From JALELF01 sp964473455 (lineage in GTDB: Bacteria > Bacillota_I > Bacilli_A > RF39 > UBA660): 64,000 bases of DNA. The DNA is taken from contig CAYYQX010000002.1 in assembly GCA_964473455.1 (NCBI GenBank), positions 75,997 through 139,996 of the forward strand, given 5' to 3'. Position numbers and translations under genes: made by a program. The notes beneath the pieces are model-generated. The model did not search any database and was not told the DNA's origin. It saw only the letters and a list, made by a program, of their open reading frames with translations. Below are positions 17,099 through 24,600 of this stretch, one piece after another; within the stretch, counting starts at the first letter, position 1, and every line of letters starts with the position of its first letter.

Positions 17099-17914
17099 TT
17101 ACTCCTTATCATATGTGTCTAAAAAATTATATTGTTTTTTCTCATCATGACTACCTATTATACAGTTTAGATTAACGTTTTCAAGAGCTCTATAGATGTT
17201 TTCTTCGATATCTTTATTTTTAAATGATTTTAATAATTTCTTTATTTCTTCTCGCTTGCTTAAGCTTTTGTGATACTCATCGGTATATTTACAAGTACAT
17301 TTATTGAATCTTAAATTATTATATTCACACCAATTAATAATATCTTCTTCTTTTACTAAGCAAAGTGGTCTGATAAGTTCAAGGCCAACAAAGTTTTTGC
17401 TTTTTAGCTTTGGCATCATTGTTTTTACTTCTGCTCCATAAAAGATAGATAAAAGTGTTGTTTCAATAAAGTCATTAAAGTGATGTCCTAGGGCAATTTT
17501 GTTGCACCCTATTTCTCTTGCTTTATCGTAAAGGTACCCTCTTCTCATTTTAGCGCATAAGTAACAAGGGTATCCCTCTTTAACATTATTTATGATTTTA
17601 AATATAGGCGTTTCAAAAATTTCTAAGTTTATGTTTAAATCTTTGATTGTTTTTTTCATTTTATCTAAATCACTTTTCTTATATCCAGGATCCATTAAGA
17701 CATATCTTAAATTAAATTTAATCTTACCGTGTTTTTGAGCTTCTTCTAAGCATTTAGCAAGTAATACTGAATCTTTTCCACCTGATATACAAACCATAAT
17801 GTTGTCGTTCTCACTAATTAGTTCGTATTTTTTAATAGCTTTTAAAAATTTACTATATATAGTTTTTTTATATTTGGTAATTATGCTTCTCTCTATTTCT
17901 TGATATTTTTCCAT
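17099..17914 (-). CDS. TtcA-family tRNA thiolation protein (PP-loop ATPase)
   Basis: The PP-loop motif SGGKDS is at residues 44-49 and the CxxC pair that holds an iron-sulfur cluster or sulfur is at C117 and C120 (GYPCYLC). Further cysteines (CTCKY near 206) and the family block LGHHFNDFIETTL are present. These fit the TtcA/TtuA group, which thiolates tRNA bases; TtcA acts on C32. The length (271) is typical. The exact tRNA position it modifies cannot be told from sequence. It is divergent from pyrG and leads an operon with two small membrane proteins. Confidence 0.85.
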   Translation of the reverse strand: MEKYQEIERSIITKYKKTIYSKFLKAIKKYELISENDNIMVCISGGKDSVLLAKCLEEAQKHGKIKFNLRYVLMDPGYKKSDLDKMKKTIKDLNINLEIFETPIFKIINNVKEGYPCYLCAKMRRGYLYDKAREIGCNKIALGHHFNDFIETTLLSIFYGAEVKTMMPKLKSKNFVGLELIRPLCLVKEEDIINWCEYNNLRFNKCTCKYTDEYHKSLSKREEIKKLLKSFKNKDIEENIYRALENVNLNCIIGSHDEKKQYNFLDTYDKE

Positions 17915-18005
17915 AAAACAACCTCTCTACGAAGACTATATATAAAGTATATCACAATAAATTTAAGTAAAAATAAATTTTTTGTTTTAATTTATTAAAT
18001 AGGTA

Positions 18006-18014
18006 TGCTATAAT
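18006..18014 (+). promoter_or_regulatory. Extended -10 of pyrG
   Basis: TG, one base, then TATAAT at 18009-18014; the -35 is poor. Transcription near 18021 gives a leader of about 43 nt. I see no terminator in the leader of the kind known for pyrG in Bacillus. Confidence 0.6.
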
Positions 18015-18063
18015 GAATAAGAGCCTATATGAAACTCTCTTTGGAAGGAGATTTTTTTTATTT

Positions 18064-19665
18064 ATGACAAAATATGTTTTTGTAACAGGTGGCGTTTGTT
18101 CAGGACTTGGTAAAGGCATAACTGCTTCATCTATTGCCCTGCTTTTAAAAGGTAAAGGTTATAAGGTTTTTATGCAAAAGTTTGATCCTTATATGAATGT
18201 TGATCCAGGTACTATGTCACCCATCCAACACGGTGAAGTTTTTGTTACTGCCGATGGTTGTGAGACTGACTTAGATCTTGGACATTATGAAAGATTTATT
18301 GATGAAGAACTAAATTATACTTCAAATATTACAAGTGGAAAGATTTATTCTTCAGTTATTGAAAAAGAAAGACGTGGAGATTTTTTAGGTGCGACTATTC
18401 AAATAGTTCCCCACATTTCAAATGAGATAAAACATAAAATATATGAAGCTGGAACATCTAGTAAGGCAGATATCGTAATAACAGAAATTGGTGGGACAGT
18501 TGGCGATATTGAGTCGGCTGTAATGTTAGAATCATTAAGACAATTTAAAATGGAAAAAAAAGATGATGTCTTATTTGTTCATACAACTTTAATCCCCTAT
18601 TTATATGGTTCTAATGAGCTAAAAACCAAACCAACACAAAATAGTATTATTGAGCTTAGAAAGATTGGTATTCAAGCAGATATTATTGTTACTAGAGCGT
18701 CTATCCCACTAGACGAGTCTATCAAAGAAAAAATAAGCTTATTTGGAAGTATTCCAAAAGAAAACATTATTGAAGCAATTGACGTTAAAAATATTTATCA
18801 AATACCACTAAACTTTCACAATCAAAATATTGAAGAAATTATTCTTAAACATTTTAAATTAAAAAATACTAAAAGTGAGATTAAGTACTGGGAAGACCTA
18901 GTTAATAAAGTAAATAACCTTGATAATGAGATAGAAATAGCGTTAGTTGGTAAATATACTAAGTTAGAGGATGCTTATCTGTCTGTTAAAGAAAGCCTTA
19001 AACACGCCGGATACAAGTATGATACCAAGATTAATATAAAATGGATAGAGTCTGAAACTCTTGAAGAAGAAAAAGCTAATTTAAAAGAAATATTTAAAAA
19101 CAGTAGTGGCATTATCGTTCCAGGCGGATTTGGTTCTCGCGGTATTAAGGGAATGATTAATGCGGTTGAGTATGCTAGAACAAATAATATTCCTTTTCTA
19201 GGACTTTGTCTTGGTTTACAAATATCTATCATTGAATTTGCCAGAAATGTTTGTGGCCTAAAAGACGCTGATTCTACTGAATTTAATGAGAATACATCAA
19301 ACCCAATAATTGATTTGATGGCCGAACAAAAACACATTATTAATATGGGTGGAACGCTTAGACTTGGTAATTATGAATGTCATATTAAGAAAAATACTTT
19401 GGCCTTTAAAGATTATAAAAGTGAAGATATCCTAGAGCGTCATCGCCATCGTTATGAATTTAATAATAAATATAAAGAATTATTAGAAAATAAAGGTATG
19501 GTTTTTTCAGGAATAAATTTAAAAAGTAACTTGATAGAAATAATTGAACTTCCTAGCCATAAACATTTTATTGCCTGTCAGTTTCACCCTGAATTTAAGA
19601 GTAGACCAAATAGACCACATCCATTATTTGATTCATTTGTTAAAGCAAGTATTAAAAAAAATTAG
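18064..19665 (+). CDS. pyrG: CTP synthase
   Basis: Makes CTP from UTP, ATP and glutamine. The start is at the ATG at 18064 because the family begins MTKYVFVTGGVCSGLGKG; an upstream in-frame ATG would add 17 atypical residues and overlap the -10. The synthetase domain (about 1-265) has the P-loop VCSGLGKGI and the UTP/magnesium region EIGGTVGDIES. The glutaminase domain has the nucleophile in FLGLCLGLQ and the histidine-glutamate pair in CQFHPEFKSRP. At 533 residues it is full length. It is transcribed alone and shares a terminator with the convergent gene. Confidence 0.95.
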   Translation: MTKYVFVTGGVCSGLGKGITASSIALLLKGKGYKVFMQKFDPYMNVDPGTMSPIQHGEVFVTADGCETDLDLGHYERFIDEELNYTSNITSGKIYSSVIEKERRGDFLGATIQIVPHISNEIKHKIYEAGTSSKADIVITEIGGTVGDIESAVMLESLRQFKMEKKDDVLFVHTTLIPYLYGSNELKTKPTQNSIIELRKIGIQADIIVTRASIPLDESIKEKISLFGSIPKENIIEAIDVKNIYQIPLNFHNQNIEEIILKHFKLKNTKSEIKYWEDLVNKVNNLDNEIEIALVGKYTKLEDAYLSVKESLKHAGYKYDTKINIKWIESETLEEEKANLKEIFKNSSGIIVPGGFGSRGIKGMINAVEYARTNNIPFLGLCLGLQISIIEFARNVCGLKDADSTEFNENTSNPIIDLMAEQKHIINMGGTLRLGNYECHIKKNTLAFKDYKSEDILERHRHRYEFNNKYKELLENKGMVFSGINLKSNLIEIIELPSHKHFIACQFHPEFKSRPNRPHPLFDSFVKASIKKN

Positions 19666-19685
19666 AATTTAACTTCTAATTTTTT
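19658..19685. terminator. Bidirectional terminator between pyrG and gene 19684-20214
   Basis: AAAATTAGAA, 6-nt loop, TTCTAATTTT, with A- and T-runs on the two sides. It overlaps both stop codons. Confidence 0.85.
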
Positions 19686-20214
19686 ATTTATAAAAAATTG
19701 ATATTACTTTTGAAAATTTCATAATAATATCTGTACTATTCCTCATTGCAAAACTTTTACCCATGGCTTTTAATCCAATAGTAAGTGAAGCAATTAATGA
19801 AGTTGTAACTAGCGCAACTATAACTTCATAACCAACAAAAATTTTGTTTAATGATGTAATCAACATAACTCCAATACTACCAGAAATAATTCCACAGATA
19901 TCTCCAATAACATCGTTACAGAAGCTAGATACTTTATGAGCATTTTTGATTAATCTAATACCTACTTTTGCTTCTTTAACTTTTCTAGAGCTTTTAGCAT
20001 GAAAAGGCATTTCATCAGCTGAAGTTACAGCTACACCTATCATATCAAATACAACACCTAAAAGTATTACAAAAAATAGCACTAATATTCCGCCAAATAA
20101 ATTAATTTTTGGCATTATGTTTTCAGTTGCTCCAGAGAATATAAAAGAAATAATAAAGGATAAAAAAATAATTTTTATTATCCAATTAGTTTGATTGTCT
20201 TTTTTCTTTGCCAT
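19684..20214 (-). CDS. CorB-like membrane protein
   Basis: A 176-residue protein with about four hydrophobic segments (12-28, 40-62, 105-125 and 128-150). The middle carries the block FDMIGVAVTSADEMPFH, then KVKEAKVGIRLI and VSSFCNDVIGDICGIISGS. I recall this pattern from short Bacillota proteins annotated as Mg/Co transporter CorB. There are no CBS domains. Actual transport is unproven. It lies beside pyrG only by convergence. Confidence 0.6.
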   Translation of the reverse strand: MAKKKDNQTNWIIKIIFLSFIISFIFSGATENIMPKINLFGGILVLFFVILLGVVFDMIGVAVTSADEMPFHAKSSRKVKEAKVGIRLIKNAHKVSSFCNDVIGDICGIISGSIGVMLITSLNKIFVGYEVIVALVTTSLIASLTIGLKAMGKSFAMRNSTDIIMKFSKVISIFYK

Positions 20215-20267
20215 TTTTAAAACCTCTTATTTATCGTAACATAATTTAATTTAAGTGTAAATAATAT

Positions 20268-21011
20268 TTAGTGTAGTCTGGCTTTATAGCTTTTTCCTTC
20301 CATTTGTGCATCTATAATGCTTGCAAATGTTTTATGTAGTCCTTCCAATTGAACTTCATCCATGTCAATACACATTTCTCTTTCAACATAACTTTCTATA
20401 TCAAAAATCATTTCTTTCAAAAAATTATAATTATAATTTAAAACACAAAAATTTTTTATAAACTTAATAACACAAATAAACAGCAAGCTTATTTTATTAC
20501 TATATTTAAATATTTCTGCCTTACTACTTCCTGCATTTATTGTAAGAGCAGTTATCCACATTGCTTCGGTACAATAAGTTATAATATTATAAATAAAAGG
20601 ATTATATTTTTTCATTTTATCAATTTCGTCAAAACCATTTATAATGCAGAAGTTGATTACAGAGATAAGATTTTCTGCAAATAAAACGCTACCTGTTTCA
20701 ATTGATTCTTCATCTGCAGAATCAAACATTTTTTCGTAATCAACAGAAAAAAATATGAGTAAATCGTTAAAAGCGCTAGAAAAGTCTTTTCTTGAAGAAT
20801 ATCCTTGTTTAAAAATATGGCGAGCAAATTCACGAAGTGTTTCAATCAAATTTGCATCAGGATTTAATTTAGAGTCTACGTACTTATAAAGTAACGTTTT
20901 TAAAACTTCTTCACGACAAAACCAATTTATTCTTTTGTCATGCGCAGTTTTATTTAAAATAATCATAATATACTGTTTTGTATAATATTCGTTAGTTAAA
21001 TTTTTTCCCAT
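20268..21011 (-). CDS. Hypothetical protein
   Basis: Start at the ATG at 21011; a GTG three codons earlier is possible, and the string GTGAGAAATATG there is identical to the start region of the xer gene. The 247-residue product is helical and rich in isoleucine, lysine and phenylalanine, with hydrophobic stretches (SLLFICVIKFIKNF) that look like buried helices more than membrane spans. It has four or more scattered cysteines. No family recognised. It is the gene just downstream of the large RNA gene and its terminator. Confidence 0.65.
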   Translation of the reverse strand: MGKNLTNEYYTKQYIMIILNKTAHDKRINWFCREEVLKTLLYKYVDSKLNPDANLIETLREFARHIFKQGYSSRKDFSSAFNDLLIFFSVDYEKMFDSADEESIETGSVLFAENLISVINFCIINGFDEIDKMKKYNPFIYNIITYCTEAMWITALTINAGSSKAEIFKYSNKISLLFICVIKFIKNFCVLNYNYNFLKEMIFDIESYVEREMCIDMDEVQLEGLHKTFASIIDAQMEGKSYKARLH

Positions 21012-21060
21012 ATTTCTCACTCGAAGTTATATTCTAATACTAATTTTAATTTTTTGCAAT

Positions 21061-21084
21061 AAAAAAAACATATGTAAAACATAT
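21061..21084 (-). terminator. Terminator of the large RNA
   Basis: ATATGT, TTT, ATACAT-type hairpin (21070-21084) followed by T8 on the minus strand. The stem is AT-rich but the T-run is perfect. Confidence 0.7.
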
Positions 21085-21706
21085 ATTTTATTATGTATGG
21101 ACTTTAATATAGTTAACTTTATGTCTTAGGTCAAGTAGGTTTTCCCTTATTTCTACTAACAATTACTCATTAGCAGTTCCCTTTTAAAGAAATAAATGCA
21201 AAGTCGCCTATTGCATGACTTGATTACCACTTAGTACATACTGTAATCTTATATTATAATGACACTCTAGGAGATTTCCTCAGCAATTTCGTTTATTATT
21301 AATCCTTTTTTGCAAGTATGGTTTCAATTACAGTATTTAAATCAATTTGGCCAAACTAATTTAAATAGAACTAATTATCCCCCATATTCACTCAAGGCAA
21401 GCTACACTACCCGTAACGTTAGCCACATGGTAGGTTTAATCCCGTTTCATAGTAAACTATGAAATAGGTCTCAACTAAATTCTGGGTCATATGTCGTATG
21501 CCATTACGGTTGCCCAAAATCTATTTCTTTCAGCACTCACCCAAGACTGGGCGTCTAAAGCAAGCACAAAAAGCTTCATCGGTATGCTCTTTAACGGTAT
21601 TTTAACCCCGTCTTCATAACAAACTATTTTGACTAGAATAATGTACCATCACATATATTTAGAAAAAAATAGCGATAGGAAAATATTACCGTATTTTCCC
21701 ATCTCT
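21061..21706 (-). ncRNA. Large structured non-coding RNA, about 645 nt, class unassigned
   Basis: There is no credible protein frame here, yet the stretch has a near-consensus promoter at its 5' end and a hairpin plus T8 at its 3' end. The base composition is richer in G and C than the flanking intergenic DNA. Many hairpins can be read directly on the minus strand: a 12-bp stem at 21670-21703, TTTCATAG/CTATGAAA at 21445-21464, a 14-bp stem closed by GGCC at 21335-21366, ATGCAA/TTGCAT at 21196-21217, CTGCTAA/TTAGTAG near 21150-21175, and a long-range helix pairing GGT..CAAGT..AGG with CCTACTTGACC. I could not match RNase P (no GAGGAAAGTCC core), tmRNA (no tRNA-like ends or tag) or intron cores. 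By size and context it could be one of the large ornate RNAs such as ROOL, but that is a guess. Confidence 0.75.
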
Positions 21707-21712
21707 GTTAAC

Positions 21713-21741
21713 ATATTAGCACTTTTTAGCTATTTTGTCAA
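21713..21741 (-). promoter_or_regulatory. Promoter of the large RNA
   Basis: Minus strand: TTGACA (21736-21741), exactly 17 nt, TAATAT (21713-21718). The -35 overlaps the last codons of the transferase gene, so the RNA has its own start of transcription near 21706. Confidence 0.75.
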
Positions 21742-22767
21742 ATTTTTCCTTTCAAATATAACATTTGTCTTAAGGACAAACAGTGTGACAATAACAAATA
21801 ATACCGCATAAATTATATAACCTAATACTCGATTATTTATAACATATACAATAGAAGCTAGAGAAAAAAGGACATTAATTACATAAATTATTAAAACTGT
21901 TTTTGGATGTGAAAATTTTTTATTTAATAATTGATGATGAATGTGACACTTGTCTGGCATTGATACTTTTTGACCTTTTAATTTTCTTCTTAAAATGGCA
22001 AATAATGTATCTAATATTGGAATGGCTAGTATTAATAAAGGAACAACTATGGCAGAAGCTAATACGTTTTTAAAGCCTAACAAAGTTATTATTGAAATAA
22101 TAAAGCCTAAGAATAAAGATCCAGAGTCACCCATAAATATCTTAGCTGGATAGAAATTATGAATCAAAAACCCTAAACAAGCTCCAAGCATGATAAAAGT
22201 AAGCTGAAAAGGAAGTGCGAACTGTCCTAATATTACAGTTATAATTCCAATAGTTAAAAAATAAATTGAACTAATTCCTGCCGCAAGACCATCTAACCCG
22301 TCAATCAAATTCATACAGTTAATACAACCAAGCATAAATAAAATAGTAATCGGATAAGCAAAAATACCAAAATTTATATAAATACCAAAAGCATTAATTT
22401 CATTTAAAATAATCCCACCATAAACTACTACTATCAATGAGGCGATAAATTGAAAAAGAAGCTTTATTTTTGCAGAAATAGGTTTTATATCATCCATTAT
22501 ACCAATAAATACAATAATAAAACTTCCAATTAATATAGATATCATTTTGTCATTAATAATCCCAAAAACCATATAGCCAAATAAAAATGCAGTATATATC
22601 GCAAGGCCGCCCATTCTTGGCATTGGAACCTTATGAACTTTTCTCTCATCAGGCTTGTCCATCGCACCAATATAAATCGCTAATTTTTTAATAATTGGGA
22701 CAATTAAAACAGAAATTAAGAATGCAGATGAGATCATAAGTAATATTTCAAGAACTATTTTATCCAT
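21730..22767 (-). CDS. Undecaprenyl-phosphate GlcNAc-1-phosphate transferase (TagO/WecA type)
   Basis: An integral membrane enzyme that loads N-acetylglucosamine-1-phosphate on undecaprenyl phosphate, the first step of teichoic acid or cell-surface polysaccharide synthesis. The family motifs are clear: DKPDERKVHKVPMPRMGGLAI near the start (in two halves), FIGIMDDI, NCMNLIDGLDGLAAG, FMGDSGSLFLGF and the C-terminal KCHIHHQLL. About ten helices are predicted. The ATG at 22767 follows GGTGA by 5 nt; upstream in-frame starts have no such site. HIHH and the motif order favour the WecA/TagO branch over MraY. Confidence 0.9.
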   Translation of the reverse strand: MDKIVLEILLMISSAFLISVLIVPIIKKLAIYIGAMDKPDERKVHKVPMPRMGGLAIYTAFLFGYMVFGIINDKMISILIGSFIIVFIGIMDDIKPISAKIKLLFQFIASLIVVVYGGIILNEINAFGIYINFGIFAYPITILFMLGCINCMNLIDGLDGLAAGISSIYFLTIGIITVILGQFALPFQLTFIMLGACLGFLIHNFYPAKIFMGDSGSLFLGFIISIITLLGFKNVLASAIVVPLLILAIPILDTLFAILRRKLKGQKVSMPDKCHIHHQLLNKKFSHPKTVLIIYVINVLFSLASIVYVINNRVLGYIIYAVLFVIVTLFVLKTNVIFERKNLTK

Positions 22768-22864
22768 AAACTTCACCATGCTAATATTAACACAATTTCT
22801 AAAACTTGACAATATTTTGTTTAACTTTAAATATATTTATTATATAATAGATATGGTGAATGAT

Positions 22865-24571
22865 ATGAAGGAAAAAAATATTTTTATAAGCATTGTAGAA
22901 ATACTATTGTTAGTAACTGCTGTTGCTTATTTTGTGATAACTATATTTTTTATTGAAGATAATAAAATATTTCATTTAATTAGTGCTGCTCTTTTATCAA
23001 GTGGTTTAATTATTCGCTTTATTGAAAACGTATCTAAAAAAAAGTCTTTATATAAAATTTTGTTTTCTTTTATTATTAGTGCTTTTGTAATTTTTAATAT
23101 CTTGCACGTTTTTGGATTTTTTTATGAAAATAAAACTTTATTTGGAGATTTTTATAACACTTCAATAAACAATTTACTTTCTTTTGCGGAACAAAATAAT
23201 ATTACTGTTGAACAAAGCTATGAATATAGTGACACTGTTGAAGAATTTAACATTATTAGTCAAAGTGTTTTTGCTAATACTGAATTAACAGAAGTAACTT
23301 CTGTTCGAATAGTTGTATCTTTAGGTCCCAATTATGATAAGGAAGTAATTGTTCCTAATTTAATTGGACAAACAATAAATGATTTGTTATTAATCAAAAA
23401 AGAATTGTTTTTAAATAACATTGTTGTTAATTATGAAACAAGTGATCAGTACGCTAAAGATGTTATTATTGATCAGTCTTTTAAAGGGCAATGTAAAAGA
23501 AATACTTTAATAACATTTACTATTTCTCTTGGCAGTGAAGTTTTAGAAACAAATATGATTTCACTAAAAGACATGTCTTTGTTTGATGCTACTTTATGGT
23601 TAAAACAAAATGGAATAAAATATAATTTAACTTATGAATTTAATGATGTTAAAAGAAATTATATTGTTAGTCAAGATATTCAAGAAGGGACTTCAGTTAA
23701 TTCTTCTATGACAATCAATCTTATTGTCTCAAAAGGTAAAAGCATAACTGTACCAAATTTACTCGATATGACAAGTGATGAAGTTATAAATTGGATAATA
23801 GACAATGAACTAAAAATTGAATTTAGTGATAGCTATGATACTGCTATTCCTCTTGGAAAAATCATTAGTGCTAATTATAATGAAGGAGACATAATTGAAG
23901 TTCAAACACTAGTTAAAATAGTAACTTCTAAAGGACAATTACTTTTTCCTGGATTTACTTCTTTAAATGATTTTAGAACTTGGGCTAGTAAAAATAGTAT
24001 AAACTATAACGAAGAATATCAAATGAGTACTACTGTTGCTAAAGGCAATATCATTAGCTTTTCAGTTGGTACTAGCGCTATTATTGACGTTAATAGTAAC
24101 ATTACTGTTTATGTTTCTAGTGGTCGCCCTGTTACTGTTCCAAACTTTTATGGCCAATCACAAAGCAATATTACTAATACTTGTAATAATATAGGCTTAA
24201 CTTGTGCTTTTTATGAATCTGGTTATTCTAGTGTTAGTGCAGGTAGTTCAATTGGCCAAAGTATTAAAAGTGGTGTTGTAGTGGTTGAAGCAACTTATCT
24301 TTCAATTGGCCTAAGTAAAGGACCAGCTCAAAATTTCACTGTTCAGATAAATCAAAGTTCAATTCAAAGCTGTATTGGAAATTCTGACTGTACTATTAAC
24401 TATTTAAGACAATTATTTGCAAATAATTATCCCGGTGTGACTGTTAATTTTGTTTTAAAAACAAGTAGTGTTTTCCAATTTGCCGGTAATATTCATGAAG
24501 ATTCAGCAATTAAAGATGGTTCGCTTGTTACGCAAGGAAAAACATATACAATTACAATTACTAAATCATAA
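22865..24571 (+). CDS. Membrane protein with tandem PASTA domains, no kinase domain
   Basis: The ATG at 22865 has GGTGA 7 nt upstream, and a -10-like TATAAT at 22843-22848 fits it. Of 568 residues the first 90 hold two to three membrane helices; the rest is outside the cell. From about 120 on there are five or six PASTA-type repeats of roughly 70 residues, seen as VPNLIGQTINDL, VPNLLDMTSDEVINWI, FPGFTSLNDFRTWA and VPNFYGQSQSNITNTC, each followed by an SKGK/SLGS-type strand ending. The C-terminal 100 residues add a different domain with two cysteine pairs. PASTA domains bind muropeptides or lipid II and usually belong to Ser/Thr kinases or PBPs; here neither is attached. Confidence 0.85.
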   Translation: MKEKNIFISIVEILLLVTAVAYFVITIFFIEDNKIFHLISAALLSSGLIIRFIENVSKKKSLYKILFSFIISAFVIFNILHVFGFFYENKTLFGDFYNTSINNLLSFAEQNNITVEQSYEYSDTVEEFNIISQSVFANTELTEVTSVRIVVSLGPNYDKEVIVPNLIGQTINDLLLIKKELFLNNIVVNYETSDQYAKDVIIDQSFKGQCKRNTLITFTISLGSEVLETNMISLKDMSLFDATLWLKQNGIKYNLTYEFNDVKRNYIVSQDIQEGTSVNSSMTINLIVSKGKSITVPNLLDMTSDEVINWIIDNELKIEFSDSYDTAIPLGKIISANYNEGDIIEVQTLVKIVTSKGQLLFPGFTSLNDFRTWASKNSINYNEEYQMSTTVAKGNIISFSVGTSAIIDVNSNITVYVSSGRPVTVPNFYGQSQSNITNTCNNIGLTCAFYESGYSSVSAGSSIGQSIKSGVVVVEATYLSIGLSKGPAQNFTVQINQSSIQSCIGNSDCTINYLRQLFANNYPGVTVNFVLKTSSVFQFAGNIHEDSAIKDGSLVTQGKTYTITITKS

Positions 24572-24600
24572 AAAAATCACTTATAATTAGTGATTTTTTT
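24571..24600. terminator. Bidirectional terminator
   Basis: AAAAAATCAC, about 9-nt loop region, GTGATTTTTT. It serves the convergent PASTA and glucosaminidase genes. Confidence 0.85.

Noticed and set aside
21061..21706. RNase P RNA or tmRNA
   Set aside because: No GAGGAAAGTCC-type core or matching 3' part for RNase P; no tRNA-like ends or tag frame for tmRNA. A covariance search would be needed to exclude divergent forms.
21629..21811. Plus-strand frame of 60 codons at the 5' end of the RNA gene
   Set aside because: Overlaps the RNA promoter and the 3' end of the transferase; no site, mixed composition.
22806..22848. TTGACA with TATAAT as a promoter for the PASTA gene
   Set aside because: The two are 31 nt apart, too far for one promoter; the TATAAT may still be a -10 with a poor -35.
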